From Devosia riboflavina (GTDB lineage: Bacteria > Pseudomonadota > Alphaproteobacteria > Rhizobiales > Devosiaceae), in the NCBI RefSeq assembly GCF_000743575.1, contig NZ_JQGC01000026.1, forward strand, positions 1 to 64,000: 64,000 nt of DNA, written 5' to 3'. Of this stretch, positions 9,564 through 19,620 are shown in pieces. The translations under genes and the position numbers were made by a program. The notes beneath the pieces were generated by a model. That model ran no database searches. It had not been told where the DNA came from and saw only the letters and a list, made by a program, of their open reading frames with translations. Within the stretch, counting starts at the first letter, position 1. Each line of letters starts with the position of its first letter.

Positions 9564-10679
9564 TTGAGAAAAATCCTCGTGATCTTTGGCACGCGACCTG
9601 AAGCGATCAAGATGGCGCCAGTTGTCGCCGAGCTGCGCAAGAGCGGAAGCCTTGAGGTCAAGGTATGCGTGACCGCTCAACACCGGCAAATGCTCGACCA
9701 GGTGCTGAACCTCTTTGCTATCGTGCCTGACTTCGATCTCGATGTCATGCGCCCGAACCAGACGCTGGATCAACTGACGGCGCGCGTGCTCATCGGGGTG
9801 GGCGGGGTTCTCGATACATACAAGCCCGATATCGTCCTCGTCCATGGCGATACGACCACAACCCTGGCCGCGTCTCTCGCTGCATTTTACCGAAGAATTA
9901 CGCTTGGGCATGTCGAAGCTGGATTGCGCTCTGGCTCGTTATACTCGCCCTGGCCGGAAGAGATGAACCGGCGCGTTACCACGCTTGCAACGAGCTACCA
10001 TTTCGCCCCGACGGCTAAATCTCGTGAAAATTTACTCGCCGAAGGTATCGCGGCGGAATTGGTCCACGTTACGGGGAACACCGTGATCGACGCGTTGCTG
10101 GCCACGCGGGAAAACCTTGCCGGCCAGACCGAAAAGCTGGAAGAGATGTTCGCCAGATTCCCGTTCCTTAACAGCGGTCGGCGAACGGTACTGGTTACTG
10201 GGCACAGACGTGAGAACTTTGGCGCCGGTTTTGAGAGTATCTGCGCAGCACTTGCACGTATCGTTCACGAACATGATGTGCAAATCGTTTACCCAGTCCA
10301 TCCCAACCCCAATGTGCGGCAGCCGGTGGAGCGCCTCCTTGGCGGCGAAAAGCGGATCTTTCTTATCGATCCGCAAGATTACGAACCCTTCGTCTTCCTG
10401 ATGGAGCATGCCAATTTGATCATCACCGATTCTGGCGGCGTCCAGGAGGAAGCGCCGTCGCTAGGCAAGCCGGTGCTGGTGATGCGCGATACGACCGAAA
10501 GACCCGAAGCCGTCTCTGCAGGAACCGTCATTCTGGTCGGCACCGATGCCGAAAAAATCTATGGTGAGACGACCCGCCTGCTAACCGACAAAAGCCACTA
10601 CGAGACTATGGCACAGGCCATCAATCCTTACGGAGATGGACTTGCCGCAACGCGCATACGCGCGGTCCTGGAGAACTAA
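9564..10679 (+). CDS. wecB: UDP-N-acetylglucosamine 2-epimerase (non-hydrolysing)
   Basis: Interconverts UDP-GlcNAc and UDP-ManNAc in the cytoplasm. Family hallmarks are all present: [16 protein letters not shown] at the N-terminus, [30 protein letters not shown] and [17 protein letters not shown]. The TTG at 9564 gives 371 residues aligned with the family start; a GTG at 9510 would add 18 residues without family support. It abuts wecC with no spacer, so the two enzymes together turn UDP-GlcNAc into UDP-ManNAcA. One active-site stretch reads [13 protein letters not shown], slightly different from the usual motif, but the acidic and basic residues are kept. Confidence 0.93.
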   Translation: MRKILVIFGTRPEAIKMAPVVAELRKSGSLEVKVCVTAQHRQMLDQVLNLFAIVPDFDLDVMRPNQTLDQLTARVLIGVGGVLDTYKPDIVLVHGDTTTTLAASLAAFYRRITLGHVEAGLRSGSLYSPWPEEMNRRVTTLATSYHFAPTAKSRENLLAEGIAAELVHVTGNTVIDALLATRENLAGQTEKLEEMFARFPFLNSGRRTVLVTGHRRENFGAGFESICAALARIVHEHDVQIVYPVHPNPNVRQPVERLLGGEKRIFLIDPQDYEPFVFLMEHANLIITDSGGVQEEAPSLGKPVLVMRDTTERPEAVSAGTVILVGTDAEKIYGETTRLLTDKSHYETMAQAINPYGDGLAATRIRAVLEN

Positions 10680-11936
10680 ATGCCCAACACCTTCGAAACG
10701 GTCTGTGTATTGGGGTTGGGCTATATTGGCCTGCCCACCGCCTCTGTCATTGCTGCCAACGGCGTGAAAGTTCTCGGCGTGGATGTGCAACAGCGGGTCG
10801 TGGATACGATCAATCGCGGCGAAATCCATATCGTCGAGCCAGACCTCGATGCAGTGACCGCAAGGGCTGTGCAGAAGGGCCTGCTTACCGCGGCGCTCGA
10901 ACCAGGTGAAGCCGACGCTTTCGTCATTGCCGTACCCACGCCGTTCCATGACGACAAGGCTGATCTGGCCTATGTGTTTGCGGCGGGCGCTTCAATCGCG
11001 CCACGACTGCGCAAAGGCAATCTAATCGTCCTTGAATCAACATCTCCGCCCGGCACGACTGAGAAGCTTATCGAACAGATTGCTGCACTTCGGCCAGACC
11101 TGCGCTTCCCCATAGCAACGTCCAGCGATGCAGACGTCTTTGTTGCCTACTGTCCGGAACGCGTTCTGCCAGGCAAGGTGCTGACGGAGTTGGTTGAAAA
11201 TGACCGCGTCATCGGCGGCATCACTAGGGTATGTTCCGAGAAGGCGGTCGCCCTGTATCGTATCTTCTGCAAGGGCGAACTGCTGATCACCAATTCGCGC
11301 ACGGCCGAACTTTGCAAGCTGACAGAGAATGCCTTTCGCGACGTCAATATTGCCTTTGCCAACGAGCTGTCGGCCGTCTGCGAAGAACTGGACATCAATG
11401 TTTGGGAACTGATCAAGCTCGCCAACCACCATCCGCGCGTGAACATCCTGCAGCCTGGCCCCGGCGTCGGGGGCCACTGCATCGCCGTTGATCCCTGGTT
11501 CATCGTCGAGGCCGCTCCGAATGTCGCGCGCCTCATTCGAACCGCGCGCGAAGTCAATGACAGCAAACCAATGCGTGTGATCGACAAGATCAAGCTGGCC
11601 ATCGGTGGGCACAAGGGCGGGCGTCCTCGCATCGCTCTGCTCGGCCTGGCCTTCAAGCCGAACGTGGATGACTTGCGCGAAAGCCCTGCGCTGCAGATTG
11701 CGGAGATTCTGGCCGATCTCGGAAATTCCGACATTGACGTGTCGGAGCCACATATCGATGCGCTGCCAAAAGCGCTTGCCGGTCACGCGCATGTCCAGCT
11801 CGTGGACGATGCGGGCGTTGCGATCGGCAATGCCGATATCGTGGTGATGTTGGTCAATCATCGCGGCTACTACGACATTGCGCCCTCTGACCTAGAGGGC
11901 AAGACGATCATTGATACACGGGGTGTGTGGGCGTGA
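10680..11936 (+). CDS. wecC: UDP-N-acetyl-D-mannosamine dehydrogenase
   Basis: 418 residues of the UDP-glucose/GDP-mannose dehydrogenase family. It performs the two-step NAD-dependent oxidation of UDP-ManNAc to UDP-ManNAcA. An N-terminal Rossmann motif (VLGLGYIGLP) is followed by STSPPGTT. The lysine-containing middle domain has LTENAFRDVNIAFANE, the catalytic cysteine is in GPGVGGHCIAVDPWF near residue 266, and the C-terminal UDP-binding domain has LGLAFKPNVDDLRESP. The ATG directly follows the wecB stop. Its own end overlaps the next start (GTGA), so translation is coupled through three genes. Confidence 0.95.
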   Translation: MPNTFETVCVLGLGYIGLPTASVIAANGVKVLGVDVQQRVVDTINRGEIHIVEPDLDAVTARAVQKGLLTAALEPGEADAFVIAVPTPFHDDKADLAYVFAAGASIAPRLRKGNLIVLESTSPPGTTEKLIEQIAALRPDLRFPIATSSDADVFVAYCPERVLPGKVLTELVENDRVIGGITRVCSEKAVALYRIFCKGELLITNSRTAELCKLTENAFRDVNIAFANELSAVCEELDINVWELIKLANHHPRVNILQPGPGVGGHCIAVDPWFIVEAAPNVARLIRTAREVNDSKPMRVIDKIKLAIGGHKGGRPRIALLGLAFKPNVDDLRESPALQIAEILADLGNSDIDVSEPHIDALPKALAGHAHVQLVDDAGVAIGNADIVVMLVNHRGYYDIAPSDLEGKTIIDTRGVWA

Positions 11937-14059
11937 AGCAGCTACTGGTGCGGTCTGGCAAGGTTTTTGTTCAAGATGTCCCGGCCCCGACGGTTGGCCC
12001 GCGCAACGTCCTTGTTCGGGTTGAGCGCTCCTGCGTTTCCGTCGGCACTGAGATGGCGGGAATCAAGATGTCCGCCCTGCCACTGTACCGGCGCGCTATT
12101 AAACAGCCGCACCATGTTAAGAAGGCGATCCAGATGATGCGCGATCAAGGCGTCGCGCGGGTCTACCGGCAGATCAAGGGCCGCCTCGATGCCGGGCTGC
12201 CGACCGGCTACTCGGCCTCGGGCGTCGTGGTTGAGATAGGCTCCGAGGTCGATGGCATTTCGGTCGGCGACCGGGTTGCTTGTGCGGGCGCAGGCATTGC
12301 AAACCACGCAGAACTCATCGACGTTCCTGTGAACCTGACCGTGCCGGTTCCTGACGATCTCAGCATGGATGCCGCTGCCACGGTCACGTTGGGCGCCATC
12401 GCCATGCAGGGCGTCCGACGTACCAATCCCACCCTTGGCGAAACCGTCGTCGTCGTCGGACTAGGAATTCTTGGCCAGATTACCGCCCAATTACTCGCAG
12501 CCCATGGTTGTCGTGTCATCGGCACCGATGTGGACGGAGAGCGCCTTGAAGTAGCACGCCAGAACGGGCTCGATATCGGGCTCAATGCCGGCGATGGCGA
12601 TTTTGTACAACGCGTAACTAAGCTGACCGATGGCTATGGCGCCGATGCTGTAGTGATTACCGCGGCCTCGCCTTCAAGTGAGATACTGGCCCAGGCCTTT
12701 CAGGCGTGCCGCCGCAAGGCGCGCGTCGTAGTGGTCGGCGATGTCGGGCTCAACATTGCCCGGAACGATATCTATGCCAAGGAACTCGATTTTCTGATTT
12801 CCACCTCCTATGGGCCAGGTCGCTACGACCCCGTTTACGAGGAAGAGGGGCAGGATTACCCGCGCGCCTATGTGCGCTGGACCGAAAACAGGAACATGTC
12901 TGAGTACCTGCGGCTGCTGGCAACCGGCCGCGTTTCGCTCGCCAACATGATCCAGGAGCCGTTCGATATCGACGAGGCGGAAGCCGCCTACTCCAAGCTC
13001 GCCGCGCCAGGCGTCAAGCCGTTGCTGGTCCTGCTCAAATATGCAGATCGCGCCGAAGCCAAGACGACGACACTCAAGCTACAGAGGCCCGCCGCGATCG
13101 ACGGCCGCATCCGCTTGGCTCTCGTGGGCGCAGGCGGTTTTGCCCAAGGCATGCATCTACCCAATATCGAGAGGCTAAAGAGCTCCTATGAACTGCGCAC
13201 CGTTGTGAGCCGCACAGGCCTGTCGGCGCGCACGGCCGCAGAGCGTTTCGGTGCAGCCAATGCTTCGACCAATTACGCAGAGGTCCTAGCAGATCCGGAG
13301 ATCGATCTGGTCCTGATCGCCACGCGACACGACCTGCACGCTGGCATGGTTTTAGAAGCTCTCAAGGCGGGTAAGAACGTCTTCGTTGAGAAGCCGCTGT
13401 CATTGACCGAGGACGAACTGGCCGAGATTGAGGCGTTCTACGCGGAAGTCAAGGACGGGCCCCTGCTGATGACCGGCTTCAACCGGCGGTTCTCGCCGGC
13501 GATCGCCGAGGCCCGCAGGCTTCTGGCCAACCGTACTTCTCCCGTTATCGTCAACTATCGCATGAATGCAGGCTATATCCCTGCGGATCACTGGGTGCAT
13601 GGCCCGCAAGGTGGCGGCCGCAATATCGGCGAAGCGTGCCACATCTACGACCTGTTCAACTCCTTGACTGGGAGTCTGCCGACCGAAGTCCATGCGGTAT
13701 CGATTTCTCCGTCATCCGCCTATTGGCGGCGCGACGACAATTTCGTAGCGACGATCCGCTACGATGACGGCTCAGTCTGCACGCTCACTTACACGGCCAT
13801 GGGAGCCAAGGACTACCCCAAGGAGCGCGCCGAAATCTTCGTCGACGGCAAGGTCATCGCACTGGATGACTACAAGTCGCTCAGCGTCACGGGCGGTGCG
13901 GGTGGATGGAAGGGCACTGTCATCGAGAAGGGCCAGTTCGAAGAACTGCAAGCGCTTGCACAGGCTTTCAAGACGGACGGGCAGTGGCCGATCTCCATGG
14001 ATGAGCAGTTGGCGGCCACTCGCGTCAGCTTCGAAGTTCAGCGTCAACTGGCGCTGTAG
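11933..14059 (+). CDS. Bi-domain oxidoreductase: zinc-type alcohol dehydrogenase fused to Gfo/Idh/MocA
   Basis: 708 residues in two enzymatic halves. Residues 1-370 resemble a medium-chain dehydrogenase (GYSASGVVVEIGSEV, GDRVACAGAG, VVVVGLGILGQI as nucleotide-binding site). From about residue 390 a second Rossmann domain starts (LALVGAGGFAQGMHLP) and continues as a Gfo/Idh/MocA oxidoreductase with the conserved VFVEKPLSL. Fusions of this kind recur in bacterial polysaccharide loci next to heparinase-family and asparagine-synthase genes; the substrate is not established to my knowledge. The GTG at 11933 overlaps the wecC stop; a GTG two codons upstream is possible. It probably oxidises or epimerises a nucleotide sugar or lipid-linked sugar. 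Confidence 0.85.
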   Translation: MKQLLVRSGKVFVQDVPAPTVGPRNVLVRVERSCVSVGTEMAGIKMSALPLYRRAIKQPHHVKKAIQMMRDQGVARVYRQIKGRLDAGLPTGYSASGVVVEIGSEVDGISVGDRVACAGAGIANHAELIDVPVNLTVPVPDDLSMDAAATVTLGAIAMQGVRRTNPTLGETVVVVGLGILGQITAQLLAAHGCRVIGTDVDGERLEVARQNGLDIGLNAGDGDFVQRVTKLTDGYGADAVVITAASPSSEILAQAFQACRRKARVVVVGDVGLNIARNDIYAKELDFLISTSYGPGRYDPVYEEEGQDYPRAYVRWTENRNMSEYLRLLATGRVSLANMIQEPFDIDEAEAAYSKLAAPGVKPLLVLLKYADRAEAKTTTLKLQRPAAIDGRIRLALVGAGGFAQGMHLPNIERLKSSYELRTVVSRTGLSARTAAERFGAANASTNYAEVLADPEIDLVLIATRHDLHAGMVLEALKAGKNVFVEKPLSLTEDELAEIEAFYAEVKDGPLLMTGFNRRFSPAIAEARRLLANRTSPVIVNYRMNAGYIPADHWVHGPQGGGRNIGEACHIYDLFNSLTGSLPTEVHAVSISPSSAYWRRDDNFVATIRYDDGSVCTLTYTAMGAKDYPKERAEIFVDGKVIALDDYKSLSVTGGAGGWKGTVIEKGQFEELQALAQAFKTDGQWPISMDEQLAATRVSFEVQRQLAL

Positions 14060-14111
14060 CCCACGTTCCGGCACGTCCGGGGTTTAATCGCTTTCAAGAG
14101 GCCAAGGTCAT

Positions 14112-16133
14112 ATGTGCGGAATAGTTGGGATTTTTGCCTATGGGCAAGACGGTCTCGTAACACCAGGCCTGATTGAGTCGATGCGCGACTGCATGACCCA
14201 TCGGGGGCCGGATGGCGGCGAGCTGTGGATATCCGAGCGCGCGCACATTGGCTTTGGGCATCGGCGGCTGTCGGTTATCGATCTTTCCACTGCCGCTAAC
14301 CAGCCGATGCCGAACGAAGATGGAAGTGTTTGGATCACCTTCAATGGCGAGATTTACAATCATGCCCCGCTACGCGTCCTGCTCGATCAGGCTGGACACA
14401 GATTCCGTACCGACCATTCCGACACAGAAGTCCTTGTCCACGGCTTCGAGGAATGGGGCATAGACGGGCTGCTCGACCGGATTTCAGGCGACTATGCCTT
14501 TGGGCTTTACGACAACCGTGACGATTCGCTTTTGGTCGTTCGTGACAGCATTGGCGTCAAGCCGATCTATTTCGGCGTCTTCAACGGCCAGTTTTGCTTC
14601 GCATCCGAGATCAAGGCGCTGCTTGCTCATCCTCATGCCGAGCGGGATATCGATCCGTTCGCCATGGTCCACTATTTGAGTTTTCTGACGACGCCAGCAC
14701 CGATGACCATGTTCAAGGGCATCTATAAAGTGCCTGCCGGCTGCTATCTCAAAGTATCCTCAACTGGCCAGATCAGCATGCACCGGCACTATGATGCCGC
14801 GCCGGGCAAGGGCATCCGTCCCGAGGAGACCGCCGGCCTCAGCGAGAAGGCACTGGAGGACTTCTATGTCAACGGCATCCGCACGCGGCTGCGTGGTGCT
14901 GTAGAGCGCCGGATGATGTCGGACGTGCCTTTCGGTGTATTCCTGTCGGGTGGCATTGATTCCTCGACGAATGTTGCGTTGATGAGCGAATATACCGACC
15001 TACCACTCAATACCTTCACCATCGGCTTCAAGGATCACCAGCACCTCAACGAGCTAGAATATGCCAATATCGCGGCCAAGCGCTTCAACACCAAGCACCA
15101 TCAGGTGCTGATCGATGAAGCTGACATGATTGGCTATCTCGAGAACCTCATCCACCACCAGGATGAACCGCTCGCCGATTGGGTCTGCATTCCGCTCTAT
15201 TTCGTTTCCAAGCTTGCTCGAGATAACGGCATGACCGTGGTGCAGGTCGGCGAAGGCTCGGACGAGCAGTTTTCCGGCTATGCCAGCTATATGGGCTATC
15301 AGCGACTCTATCGAAAATACTGGCAGCCCTTCCGCCAGCTGCCCAAAGGCCTCCAGCGCATGGCCGCCGGGATGGCAGTTGGCGCATCGGCAATCCGCCC
15401 GCAATGGGAGACCTACGCGGACATCATCGATCGCGCGGCGCGCGATCGGGAGCATTTCTGGACCGGAGCCATGGTGTTCTGGAATACGGCCAAGGACCGG
15501 CTGGTTCGCTATGAAGCTCTGGGGTCGCCCGATCATCACAAGACCATGGTAGAAGCTGGAGTGCTGGATCCTAAGTATCTCGTTCCCGACAGCTTCAATG
15601 TGATCAACTCGTTCTTTGCACCTTTTGATGCCAAGTTTCCCGATAGCGAACCGCTTACGCGCATGATCCATTCCGAGTTTCGACTGCGTCTGCCCGAACT
15701 GCTCCTGATGCGAGTGGACAAAATCTCGATGTCAGTCTCTCTGGAAGCACGCGTGCCGTTCCTTGACCGTGACCTTGTCGATTTCAGCTTCGACATTCCG
15801 GAAGATTGGAAGACCAAGAACGGGGAGGCCAAGTACGTCCTCAAGAAGGCCGTCGAAGGCATGATCCCTGACGAACTCATCTATCGAAAAAAGATGGGCT
15901 TCGGCGCGCCAATGGCAGACTGGCTGCGCGGCGGCTTCGGGGAACGCGTGGAGCGCTCGATTCTAGGCTCGGGCCTTCTCAAGCGCGGACTTTTCAAGAT
16001 CGACTACATTAACAGGCTGTTCGCAGACCACCGCTCGCTGCGGGCCGACGCTAGCTTGCCGATCTGGACGCTTTATAACCTCACTGCCTGGTACGACTAC
16101 TGGATCGAGGGCAAACAGGCACGCGGGTATTAG
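14112..16133 (+). CDS. asnB: Asparagine synthase-like glutamine amidotransferase
   Basis: 673 residues, class II amidotransferase. Cys2 (MCGIVGIF) is the glutaminase nucleophile and fixes the start at 14112. FNGEIYNH and the later synthetase PP-loop SGGIDSST (near residue 280) are intact, as are VGEGSDEQFSGY and a C-terminal KMGFGAPMADWLR. The residues needed for both half-reactions are therefore visible. AsnB-like enzymes in capsule and exopolysaccharide loci often amidate uronic acids instead of making asparagine. With wecBC next door, amidation of ManNAcA is a fair inference, though simple asparagine synthesis cannot be excluded. Confidence 0.88.
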   Translation: MCGIVGIFAYGQDGLVTPGLIESMRDCMTHRGPDGGELWISERAHIGFGHRRLSVIDLSTAANQPMPNEDGSVWITFNGEIYNHAPLRVLLDQAGHRFRTDHSDTEVLVHGFEEWGIDGLLDRISGDYAFGLYDNRDDSLLVVRDSIGVKPIYFGVFNGQFCFASEIKALLAHPHAERDIDPFAMVHYLSFLTTPAPMTMFKGIYKVPAGCYLKVSSTGQISMHRHYDAAPGKGIRPEETAGLSEKALEDFYVNGIRTRLRGAVERRMMSDVPFGVFLSGGIDSSTNVALMSEYTDLPLNTFTIGFKDHQHLNELEYANIAAKRFNTKHHQVLIDEADMIGYLENLIHHQDEPLADWVCIPLYFVSKLARDNGMTVVQVGEGSDEQFSGYASYMGYQRLYRKYWQPFRQLPKGLQRMAAGMAVGASAIRPQWETYADIIDRAARDREHFWTGAMVFWNTAKDRLVRYEALGSPDHHKTMVEAGVLDPKYLVPDSFNVINSFFAPFDAKFPDSEPLTRMIHSEFRLRLPELLLMRVDKISMSVSLEARVPFLDRDLVDFSFDIPEDWKTKNGEAKYVLKKAVEGMIPDELIYRKKMGFGAPMADWLRGGFGERVERSILGSGLLKRGLFKIDYINRLFADHRSLRADASLPIWTLYNLTAWYDYWIEGKQARGY

Positions 16134-16140
16134 GCAAGAC

Positions 16141-18141
16141 ATGGGACAGGGTCAGATCATGGGCCGCCTTAGGCGGCTCGCCACGAAATCTCCAGCCTAT
16201 ATTGTTCGCCGCCTAGCCCAGGAAGCGCGCATGGAGTCCGAGAGGGTGCTCGGTCCCGCCTTCGCCCGCTCAATAAGCGGCAAGAGGCTTGCGCGTTGGG
16301 GCGGTCATGACAATGTCGACGCTCTATGGCTCGATCTGGCAGCACGTCCCTACCCCGCCCATGTTCAGGGATTTGACCGCGCCGACTATGACAAGACCTT
16401 TCCCGGGAGCTCCGCCCAAATTTTGGCGGCTGCGGACCGGGCCATGGCCCATCAGATCGACTTGCTGGGCACGGGGCCGGTGCATCTGGGCGAGGATATA
16501 GACTGGCTCAAGGATTTCAAAACCGGTGACCGTTGGCCGGTCGCATTTTGCCGGTCTATTGACTATGTAAACAAGGGCCGTCCCAGTGATGTTAAGGTGC
16601 CCTGGGAGATATCGCGACTTCAATGGCTTTTGCCGGTAGGACAGGCCTATGTGCTGACTGGCGGCGACGAGCGCTATGCCCAGTCAGTCAGGGCGGTGAT
16701 CGAGAGTTGGATCGCGGCCAATCCATATGGATATTCCGTCAACTGGTCCTGTACGATGGAGCCGGCACTTCGACTGCAAACCTGGACTTGGCTCTTCCAT
16801 ATATTCGCGAAATCCAAGGCTTGGGCTGATGTTGGTTTTCGAGACAGGTTCCTGTCGTCGCTCTACCTACATGGGGCCTTTACTGAAATTCACATCGAGC
16901 GCGCCAGCATAAATGGCAATCACCTGACGGCGGATGCTGCGGGCCTTGTCTTCGCCGGCTTGTTTTTCAGGGGCATTGGCAGTGCCGACAGATGGGCAGC
17001 GGAAGGCTGGCGCACCCTCAACGAGGAGATCGTCAAACAGGTCCATCCAGATGGCGTTGATTTCGAGGCTTCCGTTCCCTACCACCGCCTTGTCGCGGAA
17101 TTGTTCGTCATGCCGGCTCGCTACAGAAAAGCCGGCGGCCTTGTCGTCGAAGCAACGTACCGCGACAGGCTTGAGGCAATGGGCCGCTTCGTAGCCGCCT
17201 ACTCCCGCCCTGATGGCACCAGCCCCCATTGGGGCGATGCAGATGACGGTCGTGGCCTTCCGCTTGGCACCCAGTCGCTCGGCGACCACCGCTATCTCTG
17301 TGCGCTTATAGGCGACACGCTGGATGACACACTCCTGATCGACCTTGCCCCGCCGAAATCGGATGAAATTGCCTGGCACGGCGCGCGTCAAAGTTCTTCT
17401 GGCCAAATCCCGCTCACGTCACAATCGTTCCGCGACGGAGGCGTCTACATCCTCGCGGGCGGCAATAACCATGTGTTTGTTGACTGCGGCCCAGTCGGTT
17501 TGGCAGGACTCGGTGGGCATGGGCATAACGATGCCCTGTCTTTTGAAGCCTGGCTCGATGGCCAATTGCTCGTGGCCGATCCCGGCTCGTACGTTTACAC
17601 GGCAGATTTCGACGCCCGTAACCGCTTTCGGTCGACCGCCAGCCACAATACACCGCAGGTGGACGGCGCGGAAATCAATCGGCTACATGCTTCGGACAAT
17701 CTGTGGAACCTGCACGAGGACGCCAAGGCCGAGGCCGTGGATTTTTCGTTTGACGGCAACAGCGCAAAATTCGTCGGCCAACACTTCGGTTACACGCGCC
17801 TGGCTGATCCGGTGACCGTTCAGCGGACCCTTGCAATAGACTTTGCCAATGCACGCCTCTCTATTCTTGACGAAATCAAATGCGGCCAAGAGCATGAACT
17901 TTTGATCCCGTTATATCTGGCAGCCGGGGTTGAAGCTAAACAGTTTGATGATGGCTACGAGTTGACCACAGCTGGGAGACGCTTCGTGGTCAATGCAACG
18001 GGTGTCGGTTGGCAATCTTCTATACAGGATGCATTCTTGTCGCCGTCCTACGGCGTGACAGTTCCGTCCAAAAGGATAGTGTGGGCAAAACGAGCAATTG
18101 GCGTTGAGCAACTATCCTTAATTCTCTCACCGGTGCATTAA
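16141..18141 (+). CDS. Heparinase II/III family protein, second copy
   Basis: 666 residues from 16141; an ATG at 16159 behind a purine-rich stretch is also possible. It has an N-terminal alpha-helical toroid and then the heparinase II/III domain with GLGGHGHNDALSFEAW near residue 458, VADPGSYVY and ASHNTPQVDG. It is longer than the copy at 6543 and its signature differs, so this is not a recent duplication. The gene follows asnB by seven bases and precedes the priming transferase. A function in processing or degrading the uronic-acid-containing polymer is likely; no secretion signal is evident. Confidence 0.85.
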   Translation: MGQGQIMGRLRRLATKSPAYIVRRLAQEARMESERVLGPAFARSISGKRLARWGGHDNVDALWLDLAARPYPAHVQGFDRADYDKTFPGSSAQILAAADRAMAHQIDLLGTGPVHLGEDIDWLKDFKTGDRWPVAFCRSIDYVNKGRPSDVKVPWEISRLQWLLPVGQAYVLTGGDERYAQSVRAVIESWIAANPYGYSVNWSCTMEPALRLQTWTWLFHIFAKSKAWADVGFRDRFLSSLYLHGAFTEIHIERASINGNHLTADAAGLVFAGLFFRGIGSADRWAAEGWRTLNEEIVKQVHPDGVDFEASVPYHRLVAELFVMPARYRKAGGLVVEATYRDRLEAMGRFVAAYSRPDGTSPHWGDADDGRGLPLGTQSLGDHRYLCALIGDTLDDTLLIDLAPPKSDEIAWHGARQSSSGQIPLTSQSFRDGGVYILAGGNNHVFVDCGPVGLAGLGGHGHNDALSFEAWLDGQLLVADPGSYVYTADFDARNRFRSTASHNTPQVDGAEINRLHASDNLWNLHEDAKAEAVDFSFDGNSAKFVGQHFGYTRLADPVTVQRTLAIDFANARLSILDEIKCGQEHELLIPLYLAAGVEAKQFDDGYELTTAGRRFVVNATGVGWQSSIQDAFLSPSYGVTVPSKRIVWAKRAIGVEQLSLILSPVH

Positions 18142-18267
18142 GACGTTGGCGGGGCGCGTAACCGCCGTCGTTACAGCAGCATTTCGCGAGTCGAACTACC
18201 AAGCGACGGATCTGAGACATCGCTCTTAACTCCAGCCTCAAAAAACATGGTGGTTTGAACACTCCAA

Positions 18268-19584
18268 ATGAAGCACGGTGCTAAGAAATCAAAGCCCACA
18301 ACCTCGCAAGAATTTGCTGAAAGCTTGTCTCAGGTAGCGGAGCAAGGTGGAAATTCGCGCCGCTACAAATATTTCCGCGATATGCGAACATTTTTGGTCC
18401 CGGTCTTACTATCGGCGGCTATCCAAATCTCCACCTATAGTTTTTTTTTCTTCCGATCCAGTCGCAGTGATACGGGAAATTTTCTGACCGTTGCATTTGT
18501 AATGACATTTGCCATTGGCATTACGGCCACTATCCTTACAGCGTTTCGACACCGAGAGTCGCCCATAATTTCCGCTATCGTAATCAATACGATAGTTTTT
18601 AGTTTTGCAGTCTCCTTTTTGTCTGCTGCCCGTATTCAGGTCAGCTATCTGGGATTGGTGTTATCCTATCCTGTCGCAATGGCCATAATGGCTGCCGCCA
18701 ATGCAAGATTTCACCGCCAGTTGGGGGGTAAGGTCGCAATACTCAACTTCGATCAAGCTGACATTGTGCAGGCCCTTTTCCCTGGCGCGGTACTAATAAG
18801 AGACCCGGATGCAACACTCGATGAAATCGACTATGTCCTGATCGATCCTGACGAACATCATTCTATGTATTGGTCGCCGCTACTAACGAAATGCTATCTG
18901 GGAAATGTAGAGATACTACCTTGGACAAGATTCAGTGAAATCCAGCATCGTAGAGTTGATGTAGGCTCCTTTGAGATCTCCAATGTTGCCTATACACCCG
19001 GGCAGTTCGCCTATGCTCGGCTAAAGCGTTTTGTGGACGTCGCAGCAGTGGTTGTGACTCTGCCCATAACTCTTCCACTCGGCGCCCTTGTTGCGTTGTA
19101 CATATTTGCAGTTGACCGGGGACCGGTCCTGTTCGTGCAGCACCGCCGCGGCTTTGCCGGGCGGCCGTTCCGAATGTACAAGTTCAGGACGATGTACCGT
19201 GGCCAAGAGGGAGGAGCTACTAGCGACAAGGACAAGCGCATAATGCCTGGGTGCGCGTTTATTCGCCGCGTGCGGCTCGATGAGCTACCACAGCTGTATA
19301 ATATCTTGGTCGGAGACATGAGCCTCATCGGACCACGACCGGAATCCATTGAGCTAGCCCAGTGGTACGAGAGAGAGATACCGGAATATGTCCATCGGCT
19401 ACTGGTGCTGCCCGGGGTAACTGGATGGGCCCAAGTCAACAGCGGGTATACGAGCAATCCAGACGAAGCACGTATCAAGCTTGCTTACGATCTCTACTAC
19501 ATAAAAAACATATCTATTGATTTGGACATGATTACAATTTTCAAGACGGTTAGAACCGTTCTTCTTGGAACGGGAGCTCGTTGA
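18268..19584 (+). CDS. Undecaprenyl-phosphate sugar phosphotransferase (WcaJ/WbaP-type)
   Basis: 438 residues. Four membrane segments lie in the first 150 residues, then a cytoplasmic stretch, a re-entrant helix (VAAVVVTLPITLPLGAL) and the conserved catalytic domain of bacterial sugar transferases: VLFVQHRRGF, FRMYKFRTM, RLDELPQLYNILVGDMSLIG, RPES and VTGWAQVN. It transfers a sugar-1-phosphate to undecaprenyl phosphate and so starts repeat-unit synthesis. It ends the plus-strand arm. The 5' half is AT-rich with homopolymeric T runs, unlike the preceding genes, suggesting separate acquisition. The start at 18268 has no clear ribosome site, so a later start is possible. Confidence 0.88.
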   Translation: MKHGAKKSKPTTSQEFAESLSQVAEQGGNSRRYKYFRDMRTFLVPVLLSAAIQISTYSFFFFRSSRSDTGNFLTVAFVMTFAIGITATILTAFRHRESPIISAIVINTIVFSFAVSFLSAARIQVSYLGLVLSYPVAMAIMAAANARFHRQLGGKVAILNFDQADIVQALFPGAVLIRDPDATLDEIDYVLIDPDEHHSMYWSPLLTKCYLGNVEILPWTRFSEIQHRRVDVGSFEISNVAYTPGQFAYARLKRFVDVAAVVVTLPITLPLGALVALYIFAVDRGPVLFVQHRRGFAGRPFRMYKFRTMYRGQEGGATSDKDKRIMPGCAFIRRVRLDELPQLYNILVGDMSLIGPRPESIELAQWYEREIPEYVHRLLVLPGVTGWAQVNSGYTSNPDEARIKLAYDLYYIKNISIDLDMITIFKTVRTVLLGTGAR

Positions 19585-19620
19585 ACACCAACGCCACAAT
19601 GAACTACATCACCCCACACA

